Assembly: GCF_030269545.1 (NCBI RefSeq)
Contig: NZ_BSTN01000020.1
Span: forward strand, 30,923-94,922
DNA from: Actinomadura sp. NBRC 104425
GTDB lineage: Bacteria; Actinomycetota; Actinomycetes; Streptosporangiales; Streptosporangiaceae
DNA length: 64,000 bases
Direction: 5' to 3'
The notes below the pieces were generated by a model. That model saw nothing but the letters and a program-made list of their open reading frames with translations. It ran no database searches and was not told the origin of the DNA. This document shows, piece by piece, positions 9,174 through 18,106 of this stretch (position 1 is its first letter; the number at the start of each line of letters is the position of its first letter). The translations under genes and the position numbers were made by a program.

Positions 9174-10253
9174 ATGGGTTCGGTGCGCGTGGCCATCGTC
9201 GGAGTGGGCAACTGCGCCGCTTCGCTCGTCCAGGGCGTCGAGTACTACAAGGACGCTGACCCGGACACGAAGGTGCCAGGTCTCATGCACGTCCGGTTCG
9301 GCGACTACCACGTCCGCGACGTGGAGTTCGTCGCGGCCTTCGACGTGGACGCCAAGAAGGTCGGCATGGACCTGTCCGACGCCATCACCGCCAGCGAGAA
9401 CAACACGATCAAGATCTGCGACGTGCCGCCGACCGGTGTCGTGGTGCAGCGCGGCCACACCTACGACGGGCTGGGCGAGTACTACCGCGACATGATCGAG
9501 GAGTCCAGCCAGGAGCCGGTGGACGTCGTCAAGGTGCTCAAGGACACCAAGGCCGACGTGCTGGTGTCCTACCTGCCGGTCGGCTCGGAGGAGGCCGACC
9601 GCTTCTACGCCCAGTGCGCCCTGGACGCGGGCGTGGCGTTCGTCAACGCCCTGCCGGTGTTCATCGCCTCCGACCCCGAGTGGGCGGAGAAGTTCACCAA
9701 GGCGGGCGTCCCGATCGTCGGCGACGACATCAAGTCGCAGATCGGCGCGACCATCACCCACCGGGTGATGGCCAAGCTGTTCGAGGACCGCGGAGTCGAG
9801 CTGCAGCGCACCTACCAGCTCAACTTCGGCGGCAACATGGACTTCATGAACATGCTGGAGCGCAGCCGGCTCCAGTCCAAGAAGATCTCCAAGACGCAGT
9901 CGGTGACCTCCCAGGTGCCGCGCGAGATGGCCAAGAGCGACGTGCACATCGGCCCGTCCGACCACGTGCCGTGGCTGGACGACCGCAAGTGGGCGTACGT
10001 GCGGCTGGAGGGCAAGGCGTTCGGCGACGTCCCGCTGAACCTGGAGTACAAGCTGGAGGTCTGGGACTCCCCCAACTCCGCCGGCGTCATCATCGACGCG
10101 ATCCGCGCCGCCAAGATCGCCAAGGACCGCGGCATCGGCGGCCCGATCCTGTCGGCCAGCTCCTACTTCATGAAGTCCCCGCCCGTGCAGTACGACGACA
10201 ACCGCGCGCGCGAGGCCGTGGAGGAGTTCATCCGCGGCGAGGTCGAGCGCTGA
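9174..10253 (+). CDS. ino1: Inositol-3-phosphate (1L-myo-inositol-1-phosphate) synthase
   Basis: 359 residues, the usual length of the short actinobacterial form. It converts D-glucose 6-phosphate to 1L-myo-inositol 1-phosphate with internally recycled NAD, feeding phosphatidylinositol and mycothiol synthesis. The N-terminal Rossmann motif is [10 protein letters not shown] (residues 8-17); conserved stretches [21 protein letters not shown] and LNFGGNMDF follow. A good ribosome-binding site (AGAAGGAGC) precedes the ATG. The gene is followed at once by a strong terminator, so it ends its transcription unit, possibly together with padR upstream. Confidence 0.97.
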   Translation: MGSVRVAIVGVGNCAASLVQGVEYYKDADPDTKVPGLMHVRFGDYHVRDVEFVAAFDVDAKKVGMDLSDAITASENNTIKICDVPPTGVVVQRGHTYDGLGEYYRDMIEESSQEPVDVVKVLKDTKADVLVSYLPVGSEEADRFYAQCALDAGVAFVNALPVFIASDPEWAEKFTKAGVPIVGDDIKSQIGATITHRVMAKLFEDRGVELQRTYQLNFGGNMDFMNMLERSRLQSKKISKTQSVTSQVPREMAKSDVHIGPSDHVPWLDDRKWAYVRLEGKAFGDVPLNLEYKLEVWDSPNSAGVIIDAIRAAKIAKDRGIGGPILSASSYFMKSPPVQYDDNRAREAVEEFIRGEVER

Positions 10254-10270
10254 CCCTCGCACGCTGAGAC

Positions 10271-10314
10271 GCCGAACGGCCGCCCGGACCGTAGGGCGGC
10301 CGTTCGGCTTTTCC
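10271..10314 (+). terminator. Intrinsic terminator of ino1
   Basis: A perfect 15-bp stem, GCCGAACGGCCGCCC (10271-10285) with its complement at 10294-10308, has an 8-base loop and is followed by TTTTCC. It starts 17 bases after the ino1 stop codon. Confidence 0.95.
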
Positions 10315-10564
10315 GGCTCGAGAAAAGGAGAAGCGGACACGACACGCCCGCCCGGCGCGCGCCGGACCGCCGTTGCGCCCGCGGTCGGGGAAGATGGTCC
10401 ACCGGCGGAGCGGTCAGGGCTTGAGCACGGCGGTTTTTCGCCGTCTTCAAGCATGTCTTTACATGACGAAAATGCCGATGTAGCGGACGTTGTCACGCTC
10501 TGGTCCTACTGTTGCACCGTCAGTGATTGTGCGTACCGTTCCAGTGGCCGACTGGAGGACTTGG

Positions 10565-12346
10565 ATGGCACGCGAGCTGGGAAAAGTGACGGCGGGACTG
10601 GCCGGGCTGGCCATGGGCCTGACGGCGTGCGGCGCAAGCGGATCGGGCCGCGTCGCGGACGGCCCGCCGCGCGACGGCGGCACGCTGCGCGTCGTCGGCT
10701 CGTCCGACGTGTCGCACCTCGACACCGCCGCCGCCAACGGTGTCGGCGCGTACGGGCTGAACCGCACCTACGCGCGGACGCTGCTCGGCACCAAGGCGTC
10801 CAACGACTTCAGCGAGACCCTGCCCGTCCGGGCGGACATGGCGGTGCAGGTGCCCACCCGCGAGAACGGCGGCATCAGCGAGGACGGCCGCACCTACACG
10901 CTCAGGCTGCGCGAGGGCGTGCTGTGGAACACCCGGCCGCCGCGCCCGGTCACCGCCGAGGACTTCGTCCGGGGCTTCAAGCGGCTGTGCAACCCCGCGG
11001 CCCCGGCGCCGGGGCGGGGCTACTACACCTCCACCATCCGCGGCATGGACGAGTTCTGCCGGGGCTTCGCCCGCGTCAGGGCCGACGACGCCGGAGCCAT
11101 CGCCGCGTACCAGAACTCGCACGACATCGCCGGGATCCAGGCCAGGGACGCGCACACGCTGGTGTTCACGCTGCGCGAGCCGGCCAGCGACTTCCTCAAC
11201 CTGCTGGCGCTGCCGTACACCGCCGCGGCCCCCAGGGAGTACGACGCGTACGTCCCCGACAGCCCCGAGTTCCGGCAGCACACCATCTCCGACGGCCCGT
11301 ACCAGATCACCTCCTACCGGCCGGGCATGTCGTACCTGCTGACCCGCAACCCGGTGTGGCGGCGCGAGACCGATCCGCTGCGCGAACGCCACGTCGAGAA
11401 GATCCAGATCACGCTCGGGCAGGACTCCCCCGCCACCGTCCAGCAGCAGCTGGAGCAGGGCACCGCCGACCTGGCCTGGGACCAGCCGGTCCCCACCGCC
11501 GCGATCCCCCGGCTGCGGGCGCGGCGGGACGAGCGGTTCGCCATCCACCGCGCGCCCAGCAGCAGCCCGTACCTGGTGTTCAACACCCGCAGCCCGAACA
11601 ACCGCGGCGCGCTCGGCCGCCGCGAGGTGCGGCAGGCCCTGCAGTACGCCATCGACCGCACCGCACTCGTCAAGATCGTGGGCGGGCCGGAGGCGGCCGA
11701 GCCGCTGCACACGGTGATCCCGCCGGGCTCCTCCGGGTACGCCGCCGCCAACCGGTATCCGACGCCGGGCGATGCGGGCGACCCGGCGCGCTGCCGCCGG
11801 CTGCTGGCGGCGGCGGGGTATCCGGACGGCCTGGCGCTGAAGTTCCCGTACCGCACCAACAGCGTGCACAAGCTGATCGCCGAGTCGATCCGGCAGAACC
11901 TGGCGGCGTGCGGGGTGCGGGCCGAGCTGATCCCCGACACCGGCGGCGACTTCTACGGCAAGACGATCTCCACGCCGGAGCGGACGGAGGCCGGCCAATG
12001 GGACCTCGCCGCCCCCGGCTGGACGCCCGACTGGTACGGCAACAACGGCCGCACCGTCGTGCAGCCCCTGTTCGACGGGCGCGTCTACGGCCCGAACTCC
12101 ACCAACTACGGCGGCTACCACAACCCGCGGGTCAACGCCCTGATCGACGCCGCGCTGACCGCCCCCGACGCCGCCCGCGCCGCCGGGTACTGGCAGCGCG
12201 CCGACGACCTGATCATGCGGGACGCGGCGATCGTCCCGCTGCTGAACCGCGCCCACACCATCTACCGCTCCGCCCGCGTCCGCGGCGCGGCCTTCCTGCC
12301 GACGGCGGCGGGCTACGACTACACCCGCCTCTGGCTGGCCGACTGA
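10565..12346 (+). CDS. Peptide/solute-binding lipoprotein of an ABC transporter (SBP family 5)
   Basis: 593 residues from ATG at 10565, chosen for the TGGAGGAC site just before it and because a signal peptide then begins directly. The lipobox LTAC puts the lipid-modified Cys near residue 22. The mature protein has the DppA/OppA fold sequence marks: GGTLRVV at the start, a Trp-rich central part, and QWDLAAPGWTPDWYGNN near residue 480. It should bind an oligopeptide or similar solute outside the membrane. No permease or ATPase genes lie beside it, so it is an orphan binding protein or serves a distant transporter. Confidence 0.88.
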   Translation: MARELGKVTAGLAGLAMGLTACGASGSGRVADGPPRDGGTLRVVGSSDVSHLDTAAANGVGAYGLNRTYARTLLGTKASNDFSETLPVRADMAVQVPTRENGGISEDGRTYTLRLREGVLWNTRPPRPVTAEDFVRGFKRLCNPAAPAPGRGYYTSTIRGMDEFCRGFARVRADDAGAIAAYQNSHDIAGIQARDAHTLVFTLREPASDFLNLLALPYTAAAPREYDAYVPDSPEFRQHTISDGPYQITSYRPGMSYLLTRNPVWRRETDPLRERHVEKIQITLGQDSPATVQQQLEQGTADLAWDQPVPTAAIPRLRARRDERFAIHRAPSSSPYLVFNTRSPNNRGALGRREVRQALQYAIDRTALVKIVGGPEAAEPLHTVIPPGSSGYAAANRYPTPGDAGDPARCRRLLAAAGYPDGLALKFPYRTNSVHKLIAESIRQNLAACGVRAELIPDTGGDFYGKTISTPERTEAGQWDLAAPGWTPDWYGNNGRTVVQPLFDGRVYGPNSTNYGGYHNPRVNALIDAALTAPDAARAAGYWQRADDLIMRDAAIVPLLNRAHTIYRSARVRGAAFLPTAAGYDYTRLWLAD

Positions 12347-12414
12347 CCGCCCCGCCCGCGGGCCCGCAGGACGCGCTGCCATAAGGTGGACGATCTACCG
12401 CGTAGAGTGATCGG

Positions 12415-13701
12415 GTGAGGGCCAGCGAGCTGCGAGCGATCCTGCGCGGACGGGACTTTTGCCGCCTGTACGGCACCCGGCTCGCGTCGCAGCTCACCGA
12501 CGGCGTCTTCCAGGTCGCGCTCGCCGGATACGTGTTCTTCTCGCCCGAGCGGCAGACGACGGCGGGCAAGGCCGCGGCTGCGTTCGCGGTGACGCTGCTG
12601 CCGTACTCGGCGCTCGGGCCGTTCGCCGGGGTGCTGATCGACCGGTGGCGGCGGCGGCGCATCCTGATCTGGACGCCGGTCGTCCGGGCGCTGCTCACGG
12701 TGCTCGTCGCGGCGCTGGTGGCGGCCGGGCAGGACGGCGCGGTGTTCTTCGTGACGGTGCTGGTCGTGCTGGGCGTCAACCGGTTCTTCCTGGCGGCGCT
12801 GTCGGCCGCGCTGCCGCACGTCGTACGGCGCGAGCACCTGGTGACGGCCAACGCGTTCGCCGTGACGTCCGGCACCGTGATCGCGTTCGCCGGCGCGGGC
12901 CTGGGCTATCTGATGCGGCGGATGTTCGGCCCGCACGACGATGGAACGGCGCTGATCCTGCTGGGCGCGGCGGCGCTGTGGGTGGCGGCGGCGCTGGTCG
13001 CCACATCGCTGCCGCGGCGGCTGCTCGGCCCGCACCTGGAACGGGCCGCCCCGCACACCCGCGAGGCCCTCGGCAACGTGCTGCACGGCCTCGTCGACGG
13101 GGCCCGGCACATGCTCGGCAACGGCCCGGCGGCGCTGTCGCTGGCGGCGATCTCCGTGCACCGCTTCCTGTACGGGATCGTGCTGATCATGACGTTGCTG
13201 CTGTGCCGCTACCACTTCACCACCGACCCGGACGCGGGCATGGCCGCGTTCGCGCTCATGCTGGGCGTGTCGGGCGCCGGGTACTTCGCCGCCGCGCTGG
13301 TCACGCCGCCGGTGGTGCGGCGCGTCGGCAAGGCCGCGTGGACCGTCTGGCTGCTGGCGGGGGGCGGCGTGGTGCTGCTGGTCCTCGGCCTGCCGTTCGC
13401 CCAGGGGCCGTGGGTGGTGGGCGCGTTCCTGCTGGGGGTGGTGTCGCAGGGTGTGAAGCTGTGCGTGGACACGACCCTGCAGGAGTCGATCGAGGACGCC
13501 TACCGCGGCCGGGTGTTCGCCGTCTACGACATGCTGTTCAACGCCACGTTCGCCGCGGCCGCGGCCGTCGCCGCCACCTGGCTCCCCGCGGACGGCGTGT
13601 CCTACGCGACCCTCGTCGCCGTCGTGGCCGCCTACCTGCTGGCCGCGGTCGCCTTCCGCACCTGCGCGGCCCGCCTCTCCCGCGTCCCCACCACCACCTG
13701 A
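12415..13701 (+). CDS. Major facilitator superfamily transporter
   Basis: 428 residues starting with GTG at 12415. About twelve hydrophobic segments are seen, with the MFS loop 2-3 signature DRWRRRRIL near residue 80 (the GxxxDRxxRR motif). It resembles the actinobacterial MFS permease found near inositol synthase and cca genes; substrate unknown. It lies 68 bp after the binding-lipoprotein gene in the same direction and may be co-transcribed with it. No clear ribosome-binding site is seen before the GTG. Confidence 0.85.
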   Translation: MRASELRAILRGRDFCRLYGTRLASQLTDGVFQVALAGYVFFSPERQTTAGKAAAAFAVTLLPYSALGPFAGVLIDRWRRRRILIWTPVVRALLTVLVAALVAAGQDGAVFFVTVLVVLGVNRFFLAALSAALPHVVRREHLVTANAFAVTSGTVIAFAGAGLGYLMRRMFGPHDDGTALILLGAAALWVAAALVATSLPRRLLGPHLERAAPHTREALGNVLHGLVDGARHMLGNGPAALSLAAISVHRFLYGIVLIMTLLLCRYHFTTDPDAGMAAFALMLGVSGAGYFAAALVTPPVVRRVGKAAWTVWLLAGGGVVLLVLGLPFAQGPWVVGAFLLGVVSQGVKLCVDTTLQESIEDAYRGRVFAVYDMLFNATFAAAAAVAATWLPADGVSYATLVAVVAAYLLAAVAFRTCAARLSRVPTTT

Positions 13702-13710
13702 CCCCGCCAG

Positions 13711-14066
13711 GGCAGCACACCCTGCGCCCAACAGAATCCGCCCGCCTCGAACGGCACGGGCCTGCGCTCAGGCAGCACGTCCCGAACCCAAGCAGCACAG
13801 CCTGGCCTGCCCCCAAGCACCTCGGCCTGCCCCCAAGCACCTCGGCCTGCCCCCAAGCACCTCGGCCCGCGCCCAAACGGCGCACGCCGCCCCTCAAAGC
13901 GGCACGACCTGCCCCTGAGCGGTACGACCTGCCCCTGAGCGGTACGACCTGCCCCCAAGCGGCACGGCCCGCATCCAGCGACACGACCTGTGCTCAAGTG
14001 GCACAGCCCGTCGCCCCAAGCAGTTCCGCCCGTGCCCAAGCGAATTCGCTCTGCGCCCAAGTGGTC
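13711..14066. repeat. Minisatellite of about 18 degenerate 20-bp units
   Basis: The whole space between the MFS gene and bioA is filled by a degenerate tandem repeat with a consensus near CCTGCCCCCAAGCGGCACGA. The best-kept parts are three copies of CCTGCCCCCAAGCACCTCGG (about 13806-13865) and two of CCTGCCCCTGAGCGGTACGA (about 13908-13947). Units diverge towards both ends. A 20-bp period is not a multiple of three and no frame is maintained with coding character, so I regard it as non-coding. Confidence 0.85.
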
Positions 14067-14071
14067 GGGGG

Positions 14072-15385
14072 TCAGAGGGATTCAGCGATGGCGTACATGG
14101 CGTCGGCGATGCGCTCGGTCTCCTCGGCCGTGCACACGTACGGCGGCATGGTGTAGACGAGGCGGCCGAACGGGCGCAGCCACACCCCGTGGTCCATGGC
14201 GATCTTCTGGACGGCGGGGACGTCCACGGGTTCGCGCGCCTCGATGACGCCGATCGCGCCGAGCACCCGCACGTCCCGCACCCCGGGCAGGTCCTCAGCG
14301 CCGTCCAGGCACGCGGTCAGCACGGCCTCGATGGTGTCGACCTCGTCCCGCCAGTCGCGCGACAGCAGCAGGTCGATGGACGCCGACGCCACCGCCGCCG
14401 CCAGCGGGTTGGCCATGAAGGTGGGGCCGTGCATGAGGACGCCCGCCTCGCCCGTGGTGATGCCGTGCGCCACCCGGTCGCTGCACAGCGTCGCGGCCAT
14501 CGTCATGTACCCGCCGGTGAGGGCCTTGCCGACGCACATGATGTCCGGGGCGATCTCGGCGTGGTTGCAGCCCCACATCTCGCCGGTGCGGCCGAACCCG
14601 GTGGCGATCTCGTCCAGGATCAGCAGCAGGTCGTGCTCGTCGGCCAGCTCGCGCAGCGCCCGCAGGTACTCGGGGGCGTAGAAGCGCATGCCGCCCGCGC
14701 CCTGCACGATCGGCTCGACGATGATCCCGGCCAGCTCGCCTTCGTGCGCGGCGGCCAGTGCGGCCAGCTCGTCCAGGTACGCCTGATCGGGTTCGGCGAG
14801 GTAGCCGAGCGGGGGCGGCGGCGCGAACACGTGCCGGGCCAGCACGTCGGTGAACAGCTGGTGCATGCCGTTGACGGGATCGCACACGGCCATGTCGCCG
14901 AAGGTGTCGCCGTGGTAGCCGCCGCGGACGGTCAGCAGCCGGTGCCGTCCGGGCCGCCCCTGCGACCGCCAGTACTGCAGTGCCATCTTGATGGCGACCT
15001 CGACCGCCACCGAACCGGAGTCGGCGAAGAACACCTTGGTCAGCGGCTCGGGCGTCAGCTCGACGAGCCGTTCGGCCAGCCGCACCGCCCCGGGGTGGGT
15101 CAGCCCGCCGAACATCACGTGCGCCATCCGGCCCAGCTGCCCGGTGACGGCGGCGTTGAGCTCGGGGTGGTTGTAGCCGTGGATGGCCGACCACCACGAC
15201 GACATCCCGTCGATCAGTTCGGTGCCGTCGGCGAGGGTGAGCCGCACCCCGGATGCGGACACCACGATCTCGGGCGGCACGGCGGCGGGCATCGGCGCGT
15301 ACGGGTGCCAGATGTGGTCGCGGTCGAAGGCCTGCAGCCGTTCGATCTCCGCGGGGCTCATCCGCCCCAGCCTGACCTCGATCAC
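14072..15385 (-). CDS. bioA: Adenosylmethionine-8-amino-7-oxononanoate aminotransferase
   Basis: 437 residues. This PLP enzyme of biotin synthesis converts 7-keto-8-aminopelargonate to 7,8-diaminopelargonate with S-adenosylmethionine as amino donor. BioA marks are HIWHPYAPM (residues 24-32), [31 protein letters not shown] and GKALTGGYM with the PLP lysine. The start is GTG at 15385, overlapping the cca stop in GTGATCG; an ATG 8 codons on is possible. No other biotin genes are in the window, so bioA stands alone, translationally coupled to cca. Confidence 0.94.
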   Translation of the reverse strand: MIEVRLGRMSPAEIERLQAFDRDHIWHPYAPMPAAVPPEIVVSASGVRLTLADGTELIDGMSSWWSAIHGYNHPELNAAVTGQLGRMAHVMFGGLTHPGAVRLAERLVELTPEPLTKVFFADSGSVAVEVAIKMALQYWRSQGRPGRHRLLTVRGGYHGDTFGDMAVCDPVNGMHQLFTDVLARHVFAPPPPLGYLAEPDQAYLDELAALAAAHEGELAGIIVEPIVQGAGGMRFYAPEYLRALRELADEHDLLLILDEIATGFGRTGEMWGCNHAEIAPDIMCVGKALTGGYMTMAATLCSDRVAHGITTGEAGVLMHGPTFMANPLAAAVASASIDLLLSRDWRDEVDTIEAVLTACLDGAEDLPGVRDVRVLGAIGVIEAREPVDVPAVQKIAMDHGVWLRPFGRLVYTMPPYVCTAEETERIADAMYAIAESL

Positions 15386-16947
15386 GCGCGTCCGCCCTCG
15401 GCCGTGCGGGTCTCGGCGTCGTCCCGGCCGGCGGACGCGGCGTCCCCGCCCGCCGCCCGGCCGTCGGAGCTCTCACCGGCGGGGACGGGCAGGCCCTCGG
15501 CCTCGGCCCAGCGGAGCAGCTCCTGCGTGGCGGCCTCCTTGCCGATCACACCGCGGTCCAGCCGCAGGTCGAGCAGGAACTTGTACGCCTTGCCGACCAG
15601 CGGGCCCGGCGAGATGCCCAGGACGCGCTGGATCTCGTTGCCGTCCAGCTCCGGGCGCAGCTTGGCGAGCTCCTCCTCCGCCGCGAGCCGCTCGATGCGG
15701 GCCTCCAGGTCGTCGTAGGTGCGGCGGAGGCGTTCGGCCTTGCGGCGGTTGCGGGTGGTGCAGTCGGCCCGGGTGAGCTTGTGCAGCCGCGGCAGCAGGT
15801 GCCCGGCGTCGCGCACGTACCGGCGGACGGCCGAATCGGTCCACTCGCCCGTCCCGTACCCGTGGAAGCGCAGGTGCAGTTCGACCAGGCGGGACACGTC
15901 GGCGACGACGTCCTTGGGGTAGCGCAGCTCGGTCAGCCGCTTGCGGGCCATCTTGGCGCCGACGACCTCGTGGTGGTGGAACGACACCCGGCCGCCCGGC
16001 TCGAACCGGCGCGTCTTGGGCTTGCCGATGTCATGCAGCAGCGCCGCCAGCCGCAGCACCAGGTCGGGCCCGTCCTCCTCCTGGGCGATCGCCTGCTCCA
16101 GGACGATCAGCGAGTGCTCGTAGACGTCCTTGTGCCGGTGGTGCTCGTCGATCTCCAGGCGCAGCTTGGGCAGTTCCGGCAGGACGTGGGCGGCCAGGCC
16201 GGTGTCGACCAGCAGCGCCAGCCCCTGCCGTGGGTGCGCGCCGCACAGCAGCTTGGACAGCTCGTCGCGGACGCGTTCCGCCGACACGATCTCGATGCGT
16301 CCGGCCATGTCGGTCATGGCCCGCACCACCTCGGGCGCGACGGTGAAGCCGAGCTGGGCGGCGAAGCGGGCGGCGCGCAGCATCCGCAGCGGGTCGTCGC
16401 TGAAGGAGTCCTCCGGGCGGCCGGGCGTGCGCAGCACCTTGCGCTCCAGGTCGGCCAGGCCGCCGAACGGGTCGACGAACTCGTGCCCGGGCAGCCGGGC
16501 CGCCATCGCGTTGACGGCGAAGTCGCGGCGGCGCAGGTCCTCCAGCAGCGAGGTGCCGTAGGAGACCTGCGGCTTGCGGGACCTGGGGTCGTAGGACTCG
16601 CTGCGGTAGGTGGTGATCTCCAGCTGGTGGTCGCCCTTGCGCAGGCCGACGGTGCCGAACTCGATGCCGATCGTCCAGACGTGGTCGGCCCAGCCGCGGA
16701 TGATCTCCAGGACGCGCTGCGGCGGGGCGTCGGTGGTGAAGTCCAGGTCCTTGCCGACGCGGCGCAGCAGGGCGTCCCGCACCGGACCGCCGACCAGCGC
16801 CAGCTCGTGTCCGGCGGCCCGGAAGCGCTCGCCCAGTTCGTCGGCGAGCGGCGCGACCCGGCGCAGCAGCTCGGTGATGGCCGCCCGTTGCCGCGGGGAC
16901 GGCTGTGTCGGCTGCTGCTGGGTCACATTCTGGTCGGGCACGGCCAT
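15382..16947 (-). CDS. cca: CCA tRNA nucleotidyltransferase
   Basis: 521 residues. It adds or repairs the 3'-terminal CCA of tRNAs. The N-terminal class II nucleotidyltransferase domain has [13 protein letters not shown] (residues 50-62) and the metal-binding DLDFTTD; the tRNA-binding neck and body contain the [11 protein letters not shown] motif; an HD domain (LLHDIGKP) is C-terminal. The extra C-terminal tail is Ala/Asp/Arg-rich. ATG at 16947. It shares 4 bases with bioA downstream. In actinobacteria cca normally sits close to murJ and sigM, as here, though in this window it is divergent from them. Confidence 0.95.
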   Translation of the reverse strand: MAVPDQNVTQQQPTQPSPRQRAAITELLRRVAPLADELGERFRAAGHELALVGGPVRDALLRRVGKDLDFTTDAPPQRVLEIIRGWADHVWTIGIEFGTVGLRKGDHQLEITTYRSESYDPRSRKPQVSYGTSLLEDLRRRDFAVNAMAARLPGHEFVDPFGGLADLERKVLRTPGRPEDSFSDDPLRMLRAARFAAQLGFTVAPEVVRAMTDMAGRIEIVSAERVRDELSKLLCGAHPRQGLALLVDTGLAAHVLPELPKLRLEIDEHHRHKDVYEHSLIVLEQAIAQEEDGPDLVLRLAALLHDIGKPKTRRFEPGGRVSFHHHEVVGAKMARKRLTELRYPKDVVADVSRLVELHLRFHGYGTGEWTDSAVRRYVRDAGHLLPRLHKLTRADCTTRNRRKAERLRRTYDDLEARIERLAAEEELAKLRPELDGNEIQRVLGISPGPLVGKAYKFLLDLRLDRGVIGKEAATQELLRWAEAEGLPVPAGESSDGRAAGGDAASAGRDDAETRTAEGGRA

Positions 16948-17293
16948 CGAGCGTATTTCCTTGGTTGAGGACTGACAAAAGAATTTGTTCGGCGCCCGGG
17001 AGGCGACTCGGGAAAACTTCCTGCGGAATGCGCGAGGAACTCTTCCCGTCGCGCGGTCCCCGGGTTACGTTCTGGGCACCCCGGGGGACGCCCGCGCACA
17101 CCACCGCAGCCTCCCGTACGACCAAAGGTAGCGGGGCACGCCGGGGCGCGGCCCACCGCAGGGGTCGGCCGCTCAGAGGATTATCCCGGCTCGTCCGGGT
17201 ACGAGGTGAATCTCCCGGTGTGGGGGTGTACGGGGGCGCAGATGAAGCGGAGCGCGGGGCCGGCGGCGGGGTCCCCGCAGGACGGAGCAGGAC
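16948..17293. other. Divergent intergenic region between cca and the YbaK-like gene
   Basis: 346 bp without a convincing gene; it must carry the promoters of cca (minus) and of the deacylase gene (plus). A GGAG lies about 10 bases before the plus-strand start. I see no strong operator, hairpin or RNA motif. Confidence 0.6.
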
Positions 17294-17818
17294 ATGAAGG
17301 ACGCTCTCACCATCCATCGCGCGCTGCTCGAACGGGAGACGACGCACCAGATCGTGCGGCTGCCCGTAGCGATCACACACGCCGATGAGCTGCCGAGGGC
17401 GCTCGGCCTGCCGGCGCGGCGGTGCCTGGTGACGCGCGTCTACACGTGCGACGACGTCCGCCCCGAACGCCGTTTTCTCACCGGGGTGGTCGTGGCGGCG
17501 GGAGACCTGCCGCCCGCCGAGGCCGTACGCCGCGCGGTCGGCGCCCGCCTGATCCGCCCGGCCCGGCCGGACCTGGTGAACGCGGTCACCGAGTACGCCG
17601 CCGGCCTGGTGTGCCCGCTCCTCCTGCCGGAGGGGATGCCGCTGCTGGTCGACCAGTCCGTGGTGAACGCCAATCCGCTCGACGAGGTCGTCTACGCCGC
17701 CACCGGCGAGCCGTCGACGGCGCTCGCCATCCGCTGCCTGGATCTGTACGCGATCAGCGGCGCCAAGCCCGTCGCGTTCCCGTCCGTGCAGACCGGCGCC
17801 GCGCCTACCTCCGTCTGA
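17294..17818 (+). CDS. YbaK/ProX-type aminoacyl-tRNA deacylase
   Basis: 174 residues resembling the YbaK/EbsC and prolyl-tRNA-synthetase-associated editing domain, which hydrolyses mischarged tRNAs in the cytoplasm. Visible family traits are the N-terminal segment ending in CLVTRVYTCDD, the RRAVGARLIRPA region that covers the usual K/R-rich substrate wall, and the C-terminal VYAATGEPSTALAIR stretch matching the conserved GxGSxxxxI turn. Substrate (Cys- or Ala-tRNA-Pro) cannot be told. The position beside cca fits a tRNA-quality role. Confidence 0.75.
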   Translation: MKDALTIHRALLERETTHQIVRLPVAITHADELPRALGLPARRCLVTRVYTCDDVRPERRFLTGVVVAAGDLPPAEAVRRAVGARLIRPARPDLVNAVTEYAAGLVCPLLLPEGMPLLVDQSVVNANPLDEVVYAATGEPSTALAIRCLDLYAISGAKPVAFPSVQTGAAPTSV

Positions 17819-18106
17819 CCGTCCGCAACGGCCTCCGCGTCCCGCGTCCCGTCCGGCACCCGGAGGAGTCAGGAACGATCGAGGTTCACACGCGCGTTGC
17901 TGGGAAGTAGGCGCAATAGCTCCGTTGATCACCTCCGCAACTAGGGGCGTCATGTGCGGGTTTGCAAGGGAATCGGGCGAAGAGACGGGAGGAAGGTCTG
18001 ACGGCAGCCGTCACGCGGCTACCATCAAGCGCGTGATGCGGGACGATGACGCCCGCTGTCTTCAGGCGAGGCCTCCTGCTGCAGGCGGCCATCGGGTGGA
18101 CATGGC

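Noticed and set aside
13538-13984. 148-residue minus-strand frame with RGRSYRSGAGRA-like repeats
   Set aside because: Arises from the 20-bp minisatellite; the period is not a multiple of three and no ribosome-binding site is present.
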